A stretch of DNA of 64,000 bases from JAIBJN01 sp035762005 (GTDB lineage: Bacteria; Actinomycetota; Thermoleophilia; Gaiellales; Gaiellaceae). The stretch is from the NCBI GenBank assembly GCA_035762005.1, contig DASTQA010000068.1, forward strand, positions 46,056 to 110,055. Direction: 5' to 3'. Below the pieces are notes generated by a model. The model did no database searches. It was given only the letters and a program-made list of their open reading frames with translations, and was not told where the DNA came from. A program made the position numbers and the translations under genes. Position 1 is the stretch's first letter. The number at the start of each line of letters is the position of its first letter. Positions 15,624-23,762 of this stretch are shown piece by piece.

Positions 15624-16559
15624 CTACGGGCTCGTGAGGACGTTCGCGGCGGCGCGCGTCGCGGTCGTCGTGAAGCGCCAGTCCGCCTCGGCGTCGTCGG
15701 TGTCCGTGCCGTCGGGGATCCGGCTCAGCGAGCCGGCGACGGCGTTCGAGTCGGCGACCGTCTCGGGCAGCATCCGGCCCTCGACGAGGCTGTAGGTCGC
15801 CCCTCCGATGACCGCGTCCGTGATCGGGCCCTCGTAGGAGAGGGCGTCCAGGAGCGCGGCCGGCTCGGTGTCCACGAGCGCGACGCCGTCGGGAGCGCCG
15901 TTCTGCGCGTCGAAGTCGACGACGAGGTAGCCGCCCGCGGCAAGCGTGCCGGTCAGCGCCTCGCGCCGGTACTCGCTCGAGTCGGCGCCGTCGACGAAGA
16001 CGAGCGCGAGGCCGGAGAGGTCGGCCGCCTCGTCCCCGGTGTTCGCGATCTCGACGAAGCCGTCGCCGTCCGTCCCGACCTGGTCGTAGTCGATCTCGTT
16101 GACGACGAGACTCGTGCCCTCGCCCGGGGGAGGCGGAGGCGGAGGTGGAGGCGCGCCGCCCGTGACGCAGCGGAAGAGGACGGTGTCGTCGCCCGCGAAG
16201 TCGAGCTCGACCTTGCCCGCCTCGCCGCTCTCGGCCGTGCAGTCGATCCCGGCCAGGTCGCCGAGCTTCGTCAGCCCCGCGCCGGGGTCGCCCTTCGGGC
16301 CGGGCGGCCCCGCCGGGCCCGGCTCGCCCGCCGGCCCCGCGACGTTCCACGAGACGGCCTGCTCCTTCGCGCGGCAGCTCGACGCCTCGGCGACGATGCG
16401 CACCCAACCGCCGTTCGGGTGCCGGCAGGCCTGGATGACGTCCTCGGCCTCGGCCGCCGCGGCTGCTTCGCCGCCCACCGCCAGCGCGGCCCCGGCGATC
16501 CCCGCCGCGGCGAGCGCGGCGGTCGCGACGGCGAGCGTCCGCATACGAGTGATCCTCAT
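15624..16559 (-). CDS. Secreted protein with collagen-like triplets and lamin-tail domain
   Basis: A 311-residue exported protein. It has a signal peptide (MRITRMRTLAVATAALAAAG), a short Cys-containing module (IQACRHPNGGWVRIV, Cys45 and Cys62), seven collagen-like G-x-y triplets at residues 75-95 (GPAGEPGPAGPPGPKGDPG), a nine-proline linker near 137-145, and a lamin-tail domain (LTD) from about 148 to the end (SLVVNEIDYDQVGTDGDGFV). The module-plus-collagen arrangement is common in secreted actinobacterial proteins; the LTD is often found on extracellular or surface proteins. AAGGAG five bases before the ATG supports the start. It is probably a surface or matrix protein; the ligand is unknown. 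Confidence 0.78.
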   Translation of the reverse strand: MRITRMRTLAVATAALAAAGIAGAALAVGGEAAAAAEAEDVIQACRHPNGGWVRIVAEASSCRAKEQAVSWNVAGPAGEPGPAGPPGPKGDPGAGLTKLGDLAGIDCTAESGEAGKVELDFAGDDTVLFRCVTGGAPPPPPPPPPGEGTSLVVNEIDYDQVGTDGDGFVEIANTGDEAADLSGLALVFVDGADSSEYRREALTGTLAAGGYLVVDFDAQNGAPDGVALVDTEPAALLDALSYEGPITDAVIGGATYSLVEGRMLPETVADSNAVAGSLSRIPDGTDTDDAEADWRFTTTATRAAANVLTSP

Positions 16560-16719
16560 GGAGCTCCTTCCGGTCGTGTGACCGGATCGGGATACCCCCG
16601 CGAGGACGGGCTCCGCGAGTGGCCGAAGCGGCCGTGTCGCCCCGGACACCGCATGGCTGCGCGCGCTGTGGAGACGTTGACGGAGTTTCGACCCGGTTCC
16701 GTCTCAGGAGACGGGGAGG

Positions 16720-17673
16720 TCAGGCGGCTGCAGCGAGCGCCACGACGCGGGAGAGCCCGTCGGCCTCGAGACCCTCCCACGTGTCGCCGCCGTCCTCGCT
16801 CGCGAGGAGCCGGCCGTCCCGGAGGCCGGCCACGAGCCGGCCGTCGAGCCACGCGAGCGCATACGGCATCGCCTCGAGCGGGCGCGCGAGGCCGAGGTCG
16901 AGCTCCTCCCACGCGCCGTCCTCGCGGCGGTAGAGCGCCGCGAGGGCCGGCCGGTCGCCGTGCGCCTCGTAGGGGCCGGGTGCCGCGGAGACGTACCAGC
17001 GGTCCGCGTCGGCCGGGTCGACCGCGAGCGCCCATGTGTAGTGGCGGTCCCGCCCCTCGTCGGCGGGCTCCCAGGTCTCGCCGCCGTCCCGGCTGCAGGC
17101 GGCACCGCCTCCCGCCGCCTCGTAGGCCCGGCCTGGCTCCGTGGGATGCCAGGCGAGGGCGTGGACGTCGCGCTGGGCGCCCGGGCGGTGGTCGGCCCAG
17201 GTCTCGCCCCCGTCGCTCGTCCGCATGAGGCCGCCGAGCTCGATCCCGACGAGGACGACGCCGGCGTCGTGCGGGCTCGGGGCCACCCAGCGGACGTGGG
17301 AGGTCCACGGCCTGGGCGGGAAGCTCCACGTCGGCGCCGAGGGCAGCTCCCTGAGGGCCGGGAGCTCGCGCCACGGCTCGCCGTCGCGGCGGACGTGCAG
17401 GGCGCTCGGCTCGCAGCCGGCGTAGAGCGCCCCGTCGACAGAGCCGAACGCGACGGCGAAGACGTCTGCCGCCGGCAGGCCGGCGTCCCGCCAGGTCGCG
17501 CCGCCGTCGTCGCTCTCCCACAGGCCGGAGCCGCGGCTGCCGGCCGCGACGCGTCCGGAGCCGCGCGGGTCGGCGGCCACGCACTGGAGGCCGGGGCGGG
17601 CGAGGAGCGTCTCCACGCCGTCGCCGGCGACCCGGACGAGCGCGTCGCCCGTCGCGACGAGGAGGCTGCTCAC
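16720..17673 (-). CDS. Beta-propeller (BNR/sialidase-like repeat) protein
   Basis: A 317-residue protein made of propeller blades with repeated S/T-x-D-G-G-x-T-W motifs (SDDGGATW, TSDGGETW, SRDGGETW, ASEDGGDTW), as in sialidase BNR and Ycf48/VPS10-type propellers. There is no signal peptide, so it is probably cytoplasmic, and no catalytic sialidase residues can be assigned. The GTG start overlaps the stop of the upstream 102-residue gene (GTGA), which makes a two-gene operon. Propellers of this kind often act as binding or assembly platforms. A true glycosidase is unlikely. Confidence 0.78.
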   Translation of the reverse strand: MSSLLVATGDALVRVAGDGVETLLARPGLQCVAADPRGSGRVAAGSRGSGLWESDDGGATWRDAGLPAADVFAVAFGSVDGALYAGCEPSALHVRRDGEPWRELPALRELPSAPTWSFPPRPWTSHVRWVAPSPHDAGVVLVGIELGGLMRTSDGGETWADHRPGAQRDVHALAWHPTEPGRAYEAAGGGAACSRDGGETWEPADEGRDRHYTWALAVDPADADRWYVSAAPGPYEAHGDRPALAALYRREDGAWEELDLGLARPLEAMPYALAWLDGRLVAGLRDGRLLASEDGGDTWEGLEADGLSRVVALAAAA

Positions 17674-17978
17674 CGCGGCGCGAGGAGCTGCGGGTGGCGG
17701 CCGCCGTCGAAGGCGCGGACGAAGTCGCCGAGGCCGTGCTCGAACTCGATGCCGGGGCCGTAGGCGTTCCGGTAGCCGACGACGAGCACGCCGAGGTCCT
17801 CGAACGCGCGCTCGAGCACGCACCCGCCGCCGTCCCAGGCGGTGCACGCGGGCGGGAGCTCGTAGAGCGGGTCGGCGCCGTGGGCCGTGCGGATCCGGTT
17901 GACGCGCCGGAGCACGTCCTCGAGCGGGCTCGCGGGCGGCGCGGCCTGGGCCGGAGCGTCCGGTGCGGGGACGGTCAT
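17670..17978 (-). CDS. Conserved-looking small protein coupled to the propeller gene
   Basis: A 102-residue protein with a Pro/Ala-rich start (MTVPAPDAPAQAAPP) and a compact core containing VNRIRTAHGADPLYELPPA, two cysteines (ACTAWDGGGC) and ERAFEDLGVLVVGYRNAYG. There are no membrane segments. Its stop overlaps the propeller GTG, so the two are co-translated and may act together. TACACT lies 8 nt before the ATG, alongside a weak GGGGG run, so a leaderless start is possible. I do not recognise the family. Confidence 0.6.
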   Translation of the reverse strand: MTVPAPDAPAQAAPPASPLEDVLRRVNRIRTAHGADPLYELPPACTAWDGGGCVLERAFEDLGVLVVGYRNAYGPGIEFEHGLGDFVRAFDGGRHPQLLAPR

Positions 17979-18033
17979 CCCCCGCGAGTGTAGTCGCGTG
18001 CACGAGCATCCGGCGGCCCGGCCCGACCCGGGC

Positions 18034-18816
18034 TCAGCCGCCCGGCTCGTAGCGGACGAGCGCCTCGCGCCCGCCGCCGCCGGAGAGCCCGAGCGTCAGG
18101 ACCGGCCCCACGCCCTCTGCGTAGAACTTGTGCTCGAGGACGTCCGGCTCGAGCGGCGTCGTGTCCTTCGTCATGAGCAGGCGGTCGAAGGAGCCGAACG
18201 GCACCTCGGCCCGCTCGTCGAGGCTGAGGATCTCGCCGGCGTCCTCGGCCTCGCCGGCGTAGTGCTCCTGCCGGTAGGCCATCCCGACCCGGGGATCAGC
18301 GGGGACGATCACTCCCGCCTGGGCCCCGTCCACCCCGGCCTCCCACGACCCGGCGGTGCTCACGACCTCGCCGTCCTCGTACTCCTTCGTGTCCTCGCCG
18401 AGGTACCAGACGTTCCCCGCCGCGTCCTGCGCGTACCAGTCGTAGGTGTCCTCGACGGGCCGGCCGTCCTCGCTGACGACGTCGTGGACGACGGTCGCCT
18501 CGATCCCGAGGATCGTCTTCGTGCGGCCGGTGACCGTGACCTCCACCCGCTGGACGGTCCCCTCCTCGTCGGTCTCCCGGTAGACCCACGTGCTCCCGGG
18601 CGGCATCGGCCAGTAGGGGTTGTCGATCGCGGCGACGAAGTCGGCCGGGTCGAGCCGAACGGGCTCGTCTCCCTGCGGGAGCGCCTTGGAGCCGGCCGCC
18701 GTCGCCGGGGTCTCCGTCGCCGGCTCGCGCGCGTCCGCGCCGCCGCCGTCTCCGCCGCACGCGGCCGCGAGGGCGAGGAGCAGCGCGGCCGCGACCCCGA
18801 CGGTCCGGGAGCGCAC
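18034..18816 (-). CDS. Predicted lipoprotein of unknown function
   Basis: A 260-residue protein with a lipoprotein signal (ALLLALAAAC, Cys20) followed by Gly- and Thr-rich linker and a single domain. Recognisable stretches are DNPYWPMPPGSTWVYRETD, DVVSEDGRPVEDTYDWYAQD and LEPDVLEHKFYAEGVGPV, a pattern I associate with uncharacterised actinobacterial lipoproteins that report a soluble beta-rich fold. It should be tethered outside the cell membrane. The GTG start is only 5 nt after the PepSY gene stop, so both are one operon, divergent from a two-component system. Confidence 0.72.
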   Translation of the reverse strand: MRSRTVGVAAALLLALAAACGGDGGGADAREPATETPATAAGSKALPQGDEPVRLDPADFVAAIDNPYWPMPPGSTWVYRETDEEGTVQRVEVTVTGRTKTILGIEATVVHDVVSEDGRPVEDTYDWYAQDAAGNVWYLGEDTKEYEDGEVVSTAGSWEAGVDGAQAGVIVPADPRVGMAYRQEHYAGEAEDAGEILSLDERAEVPFGSFDRLLMTKDTTPLEPDVLEHKFYAEGVGPVLTLGLSGGGGREALVRYEPGG

Positions 18817-18821
18817 GGCCG

Positions 18822-19151
18822 TCAGTCGTCCTCGCCGGCGTCCTCGTCGCCGGGCCCGTCGTCGTCGCCCTCGACGCCGACGACGCCGAAGCTCTCGTCG
18901 AGCGAGACCTCGACCTGGCGCCCGTCGTCGAGCCTCACCTCGACCCCGTAGGTGGCGCCGTCGTCGCCGGCCTCCGTCTCGACGACCGTGCCGCCGCCCG
19001 TATGCGCGAGCGCGGCGGCGGTCGCCCTCTCGAGCGTCGAGCCGGTGAGCGGCTCGTCGTCGTCGCCGGTCGCGGCCGCGATCCCGATTCCGGCCGAGGC
19101 GGCGACGAGCGTGACGACGAGCGCGCCGACCACTGCGAGCTTCCTGGTCAT
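18822..19151 (-). CDS. Secreted PepSY-domain protein
   Basis: A 109-residue exported protein: signal helix (KLAVVGALVVTLVAASAGIGIAAA), one PepSY-like domain (GSTLERATAAALAHTGGG, YGVEVRLDDGRQVEVSLDESF) and a C-terminal Asp/Gly/Glu tail. AAGGAGG seven bases before the ATG at 19151 supports this start over the upstream in-frame codon. PepSY proteins are commonly encoded next to OmpR/kinase pairs and are thought to modulate peptidases or sense envelope state. The gene is divergent from such a pair, with a long inverted repeat between them. It is probably controlled by that regulator. Confidence 0.8.
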   Translation of the reverse strand: MTRKLAVVGALVVTLVAASAGIGIAAATGDDDEPLTGSTLERATAAALAHTGGGTVVETEAGDDGATYGVEVRLDDGRQVEVSLDESFGVVGVEGDDDGPGDEDAGEDD

Positions 19152-19205
19152 GCGATGCCTCCTTCTCCCTTGCGGATGCTCTCGGCGCTCACGGTAGAGA
19201 GGGCG

Positions 19206-19259
19206 GATGAGATCGCGGTGAGAGACGTGAGGGAGGCCGTCTCTCACGTAGATCTCATC
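19206..19259. promoter_or_regulatory. 22-bp-arm inverted repeat, candidate OmpR-type operator
   Basis: The left arm 19206-19227 and right arm 19238-19259 are reverse complements at 19 of 22 positions, separated by 10 nt. Each arm also contains TGAGA-type half sites about 11 nt apart (GATGAGATCGCGGTGAGAGACG). It occupies the 128-bp gap between the divergent PepSY and response-regulator genes. Confidence 0.6.
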
Positions 19260-19279
19260 TCCGGCGCGACAATGAGCCC

Positions 19280-19960
19280 ATGCGGGTCCTGATCGTGGAG
19301 GACGAGCTGAAGATGGCGGGCCTGCTCCGCCGCGGGCTCGGCGAGGAGGGGCTCGCCGCCGACGTCGCGCGCACGGGCGACGACGCGCTCTGGATGGCGG
19401 GCGCGGTCGACTACGACGCGATCGTCCTCGACGTCATGCTCCCGGGGACGGACGGATTGGAGGTCTGCGCCCGCCTGCGCGAGCACGGCGTCTGGTCGCC
19501 CGTGCTGATGCTGACCGCCCGGGACGCGGTCGAGGATCGCATCGCGGGGCTCGACGCCGGCGCCGACGACTACCTGACGAAGCCGTTCTCGTTCGCGGAG
19601 CTGCTCGCGCGCCTGCGCGCCCTCGCGCGCCGGCCCCCGCGCGAGCGCCCGGCGGTCCTCGAGGTCGGCGACCTCCGGCTCGACCCGGCGGCCCGGCGCG
19701 TCTCCCGCGGCGGCAGCGAGATCCACCTCTCGGCGAAGGAGTTCGCCCTCCTGGAGACGTTCATGCGGCGGCCGGGAGAGGTCGTCTCGCGCTACGAGCT
19801 GCTCGAGCACTGCTGGGACGGCGGGTACGAGAACCGCTCCAACGTCGTCGACGTCTACGTCCGCTACCTGCGGGAGAAGGTTGACCGTCCGTTCGGGCGG
19901 CGGTCGCTCGAGACGGTGCGCGGCGCCGGGTACCGGCTGCGCGCGGACGGAGGTGCCTGA
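19280..19960 (+). CDS. OmpR-family response regulator
   Basis: A 226-residue response regulator with receiver domain (Glu7-Asp8-Glu9 pocket, phospho-acceptor Asp51 in IVLDVMLPG, LTARDAVEDR, Lys in LTKPFSF) and a winged-helix effector domain (AKEFALLETFMRRPG, VDVYVRYLREKVD, ETVRGAGYRL). It resembles the MprA/CseB/CutR group that pairs with PepSY proteins and envelope stress kinases. No ribosome-binding site is visible; GACAAT sits 6 nt upstream of the ATG, which is compatible with a leaderless message. The kinase gene follows one base after the stop. Confidence 0.93.
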   Translation: MRVLIVEDELKMAGLLRRGLGEEGLAADVARTGDDALWMAGAVDYDAIVLDVMLPGTDGLEVCARLREHGVWSPVLMLTARDAVEDRIAGLDAGADDYLTKPFSFAELLARLRALARRPPRERPAVLEVGDLRLDPAARRVSRGGSEIHLSAKEFALLETFMRRPGEVVSRYELLEHCWDGGYENRSNVVDVYVRYLREKVDRPFGRRSLETVRGAGYRLRADGGA

Positions 19961-19961
19961 C

Positions 19962-21338
19962 GTGGGCCGCCTGCCGATCCGGCTCCGCCTGACGCTCGCC
20001 TTCGCGCTCGCGCTCGCGGCCATGCTCGCGGCGACCGGCGCGTTCCTCTACCTGCGGCTCGCCGCCTCGCTCGACGAGGCGATCGACGAGAGCCTCGAGG
20101 CGCGGGCGGCCGAGCTCGCGGGGCTCGCGGCCGGCGCCGGGCCCGCCCTCGGCGCGAGCGTCGTCGACGACAGCTTCGCCCAGGTCCTCGCCGAGGACGG
20201 GAGGGTCGTGGACGCGACGCCCCAGGTCGCCGGCGGCCCGCTCCTCGACGCCGGCGAGCGGCGGAGGGTCGCGAGCGAGGGCGCGCTCTCGCTCGAGCGG
20301 GAGGCCGTGGCGGGGGATCCGGCGCGGCTCCTCGCGGTGCCGGTCGAGGCGGTCGCGGGCCAGCGCGTGCTCGTCGTCGGAGCGTCGCTCGAGGAGCGGG
20401 ACGAGGCGCTGCGGGGCTTCCTCGGCGAGCTCCTCCTCGTGGGTCCGGCGGCCCTCCTGCTCGGCTCGCTCCTCGGCTACGGCATCGCGACGGCCGCCCT
20501 CCGCCCCGTCGAGTCGATGCGGGCAGAGGCCGCCCGCGTCTCGGCGGCGGAGGCGGGCCGGAGGCTCACGCTCCCCCGCTCTCGGGACGAGGTCCGCCGG
20601 CTGGGCGAGACCCTCAACGCGATGCTCGGGCGGCTCGAGTCGGCGCTCGAGCGCGAGCGGAGCTTCGTCGCCGACGCGAGCCACGAGCTGCGCACGCCGC
20701 TCTCGCTCCTGCGCGCGGAGCTCGAGCTCGCGCTCCGCCGCCCCCGCTCGGTCGCCGAGCTCGAGGACGCGCTCCGGTCGGCGGCGGCCGACACGGACCG
20801 CCTGATCCGGCTCGCCGAGGATTTGCTCGTCCTCGCCCGCGCCGACCGGGGCGGCCTCGCGCTCCGCCCGCAGCCGCTCGCCGTGGGCGAGCTCGCCGAG
20901 CGCGTCGCGGGGCGCTTCGCGACGACCGCGGCGTCGGCGGCGAGGGCCGTCGAGGTCGACGTCCCGCCCGAGCTCGAGCTCGTGGCCGACGCCCCCCGGC
21001 TCGAGCAGGCGCTCGGGAACCTCGTCGACAACGCCCTCCGCCACGGCCGGGGCACGGTCCGCGTCAGCGCGCGCCGGCGCGGGGGCGCGGTGGAGCTGCA
21101 CGTCTCCGACGAGGGCCCCGGCTTCGCAGCGGACTTCCTCCCCCGCGCGTTCGAGCGCTTCAGCCGGGCCGACGAGGCACGGTCCGGTGACGGCGCCGGC
21201 CTCGGGCTGGCGATCGCCGACGCAGTCGCCCGGGCCCACGGCGGCTCCGCGCACGCCGGCGCCGCCGAGCGCGGCGGGGCCGACGTCTGGATCGCGTTTC
21301 CCGCCGGGGCGTCTCAGCGGGTGACGGCCTTGCGGTAG
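19962..21338 (+). CDS. Sensor histidine kinase paired with the preceding regulator
   Basis: A 458-residue kinase: helix 1 (residues 9-30), short extracytoplasmic sensor region (31-155), helix 2 (157-180), HAMP, HisKA with His241 (ADASHELRTPL), and HATPase_c (NLVDNALRHG, DEGPGF, GAGLGLAI). The GTG at 19962 has GGAGG 8 nt upstream and lies just after the regulator stop. The last residues (QRVTALR) are read through the opposite strand of a decayed ABC permease gene, which suggests the original 3' end was altered when that gene decayed. Confidence 0.9.
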   Translation: MGRLPIRLRLTLAFALALAAMLAATGAFLYLRLAASLDEAIDESLEARAAELAGLAAGAGPALGASVVDDSFAQVLAEDGRVVDATPQVAGGPLLDAGERRRVASEGALSLEREAVAGDPARLLAVPVEAVAGQRVLVVGASLEERDEALRGFLGELLLVGPAALLLGSLLGYGIATAALRPVESMRAEAARVSAAEAGRRLTLPRSRDEVRRLGETLNAMLGRLESALERERSFVADASHELRTPLSLLRAELELALRRPRSVAELEDALRSAAADTDRLIRLAEDLLVLARADRGGLALRPQPLAVGELAERVAGRFATTAASAARAVEVDVPPELELVADAPRLEQALGNLVDNALRHGRGTVRVSARRRGGAVELHVSDEGPGFAADFLPRAFERFSRADEARSGDGAGLGLAIADAVARAHGGSAHAGAAERGGADVWIAFPAGASQRVTALR

Positions 21339-21671
21339 CGCCGGACCGAGAGGGCGCCGAAGACGGCGACGATGACGAGGCACCGGGCGACCGCGGCCCC
21401 AGACGTCGTTGCCGGCCGGCGTGTCGAGGAGGGGCGTGCGGGTCGCGTCCACCAGCGTCGTGAACGGGTCCACCCGGGCGAGCGCCTGGAGCCAGCCCGG
21501 CATCGAGTCGACGGGGACGAACGCAGACGACTGAGCCCGATGAGCGCGACGACCCGGGAGAAGGCGTAGCCGACCAGGAGGAGAGACCGAGCCCGGCGAT
21601 CACCCGGGCGCGCTCGCCTCGAAAAACGGAACCCGGCCGCGATCCCGATCGCGAGCTGGATGACGTTCGGC
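21314..21671 (-). pseudogene. Remnant of an ABC-2 type permease (DrrB-like)
   Basis: Minus-strand translation gives consecutive pieces of an ABC-2 permease in different frames: VIQLAIGIAAGFRF, then LLVGYAFSRVVALIGLS, then SSAFVPVDSMPGWLQALARV with DPFTTLVDATRTPLLDTPAG, then VARCLVIVAVFGALSVRRYRK. Compared with the intact permease at 53530-54381, about 20 residues between the second and third pieces are missing, the frame changes more than once, and the N-terminal half is absent. No ATP-binding partner gene is adjacent. It is therefore a decayed gene fragment. The rest of the gap to 21798 holds nothing else I can support. Confidence 0.75.
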
Positions 21672-21798
21672 GACGCCGCGGAGCGCGACGACGTCCCGTG
21701 GCGCTTCCTCAGGCTCAGGGTCTCGACGGCGGTCACGCCCGCCATCCGCGCCACGCTGCCGGAGAGGCGCTGCTTCGGAGAGTGCTAGCTCCCGCCTC

Positions 21799-22980
21799 TC
21801 AGAGCCGCCGGGCGCCGACCCAGCGTGCGCGGTACCAGGACTCGTGGATGCTCGAGATCTTGACGACGTCTCCCGTGCTCGGCGAGTGGATGAACCGTCC
21901 GCCGCCCAGGTAGACGCCGTTGTGGCCGAGGCCGTCGAAGAAGACGACGTCCCCGGGCCTGAGGCTCCCCCGGGAGACGGAGCGTCCGTAGCGGTACTGC
22001 ATGGCGGCGTTGTGGGGCAGCGAGACGCCGACCTTCGCGTACAGGTACATGACGAAGCCCGAGCAGTCGAAACCGGTCGAGGGCGAGGAGCCGCCCCACC
22101 GGTAGGGGATGCCGAGGTACTGCCGCGCGATTCTCGCGACGCGCGCGCCGCGGCTCGAAGCGGGCTCGCTGCGCTCGCCGCGGCCGTTGCCGCCGCCCCC
22201 GCCCGAGGGGGCTCGCGCGATCCCGAGGGAGCCGAGCGTCTGCGGGCCGACGATCCCGTCGACGAGCAGGCTCTTCCGCGCCTGGTAGGCGCGCACGGCG
22301 GCCCGGCTCACGGGGCCGTAGAGGCCGTCGGCGGGCACGCCGAGCGCCCGCTGGACGGGGACGACCCACCAGGCCCGCAGGAAGCGCTCCCTCGTCGTCC
22401 CTCCCCGGTCGAAGAGCTCGCCCCTCGTCTGCGGCCCGACGATGCCGTCCACGAGCAGGCCGTGCCGCTTCTGGAAGCCCCGCACCGTGCGGCGGGTCTG
22501 CGGCCCGAAGATGCCGTCGGCGGGGATCCCGAGGGCGCGCTGCACCCTGGCGACGGCCGGGCCGCGGCTCCCGAAGCGGAGGAGCTCGACGTGGACGCGC
22601 GCGGTGGCGGACGCACGCGCGCGGCTCGTGGCGCCGCCGCCGTGGTTGGGGAGCGCGGCGGCGACCGCGGCGACGACGAGGGTGGCGCCGGCGACCCGGG
22701 CCTGCGGCAGGAGGCCGGGCTCCGCGGCGAGCCGCTTCGCGCGCGCGACGGCGGCAGAGAAGTCCCAGAGCTCGGGATCCGAGAGGTCGCGTGCCGCCGC
22801 AGCCCGGACGGCGCCGGGGCCGTCGAGATCCGCCAGGGCGACGGAGACGAGGCTGCGGGGCGTCGGCGCGCCGGGGGTCCCGGCCCGGCGGTGCCGGGAG
22901 CGGGCGAGCGAGCGCTCCCAGAGCTCGCGCGCGCCCAGGTCGCGCTGTACTCGCTCGAGGGCTTCGCTGCCGACGCTCAT
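21799..22980 (-). CDS. Peptidoglycan hydrolase with two PG-binding domains and NlpC/P60
   Basis: A 393-residue protein. Residues 1-94 are cytoplasmic and resemble no family I know; residues ~96-111 form a membrane helix. Two PG_binding_1 domains follow (residues ~132-190 with VARVQRALGIPADGIFGPQT, and ~205-253 with VPVQRALGVPADGLYGP). The C-terminal NlpC/P60 domain (~280-393) has catalytic Cys306 (FDCSGF), His353 (GLGHNGVY) and third polar residue His365. It should cut the peptide stems of peptidoglycan, anchored by the single helix. GGGAGG precedes the ATG. It diverges from the membrane/secreted gene pair that follows. Confidence 0.88.
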   Translation of the reverse strand: MSVGSEALERVQRDLGARELWERSLARSRHRRAGTPGAPTPRSLVSVALADLDGPGAVRAAAARDLSDPELWDFSAAVARAKRLAAEPGLLPQARVAGATLVVAAVAAALPNHGGGATSRARASATARVHVELLRFGSRGPAVARVQRALGIPADGIFGPQTRRTVRGFQKRHGLLVDGIVGPQTRGELFDRGGTTRERFLRAWWVVPVQRALGVPADGLYGPVSRAAVRAYQARKSLLVDGIVGPQTLGSLGIARAPSGGGGGNGRGERSEPASSRGARVARIARQYLGIPYRWGGSSPSTGFDCSGFVMYLYAKVGVSLPHNAAMQYRYGRSVSRGSLRPGDVVFFDGLGHNGVYLGGGRFIHSPSTGDVVKISSIHESWYRARWVGARRL

Positions 22981-23123
22981 GGAACCTCCCTTCGCGGCGG
23001 CCGCGGGACGCGCCCGCCGGTCGAGGCGCGGGACGCTAACAGACGCTTCGGGCCCGCGCGCCGCGACGAGCACTCGTCGCTTGCGCCTCGAGGAACGAGC
23101 CCCTACGCTGGCCTTCTGCGGCA

Positions 23124-23762
23124 ATCCTCGTTCGGGAAGGGGTCGGGGCGAGAGCTCTAGCGGCATCGATCACTCTGGCGGTCACGCTGGGCTGCGCCGG
23201 TGCTGCGCTTGCGCAGAAGCCGTCGCCGGACCCGGCGCCGCTGCCGGCACCGGCGCCCGCCCCTCCCGCGCCGCCCGCCCCCCCGCCCGCGCCCGCCCCT
23301 GCGCCCGAGGCGCCGGCGCCGAGCCCGTCGACGGAAGCCTCGACCGGCCTCGCCGCGGAGGAGACGCAGCCGAGGCGTCGTCGCGAAGGAGGCGAGCCGC
23401 GGCCGCGGCGGGCGGCGCCGGAGGCCGAGCCCGCCCCTTCCGTGGCGCGCTCTCCCGGGCTCGCCGAGGCGGGTCCCGCTCCTGCCGCCGGCGCCGGGGC
23501 GGCCGCCCTCGTGCGCGCGTCGTCACCGTCGCTCGGCCGGCCCGCACCCGCCGCCGCAGCCGAGAGCGACTGGCGGGCCGGTGCCGGGCTCCTCTTCCTG
23601 CTCGCCCTGGCGGTCCTCGGCGTCGCGCTCGCGCTGGCACCGGCCCGGGCGCTGGGAGCGATCTCCGCCGGGTTGCCCGAGCGCCGCCAGGACCTCGGTC
23701 TGGCGCTCGTCCTGGCGATGGCTCTCGGGGCCGGCGTCTTCCTCGTTCTGCTGGCGGCGTGA
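23124..23762 (+). CDS. Exported Pro/Ala-rich protein with two C-terminal membrane helices; start unresolved
   Basis: The frame is open from 23040 and contains a clear signal peptide (AASITLAVTLGCAGAALAQ) at about 23157-23216, a long Pro/Ala segment, an Arg/Glu-rich stretch, and two membrane helices near the end (LLFLLALAVLGVALALAP and LALVLAMALGAGVFLVLLAA). No ATG, GTG or TTG lies in frame before 23442, which is far inside the protein. The coordinate given (ATC at 23124) is therefore only an estimate from the signal peptide. The TGA overlaps the GTG of the next gene (GTGA), so they form an operon. Function is unknown; it may anchor or display the downstream secreted protein. Confidence 0.5.
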   Translation: MLVREGVGARALAASITLAVTLGCAGAALAQKPSPDPAPLPAPAPAPPAPPAPPPAPAPAPEAPAPSPSTEASTGLAAEETQPRRRREGGEPRPRRAAPEAEPAPSVARSPGLAEAGPAPAAGAGAAALVRASSPSLGRPAPAAAAESDWRAGAGLLFLLALAVLGVALALAPARALGAISAGLPERRQDLGLALVLAMALGAGVFLVLLAA

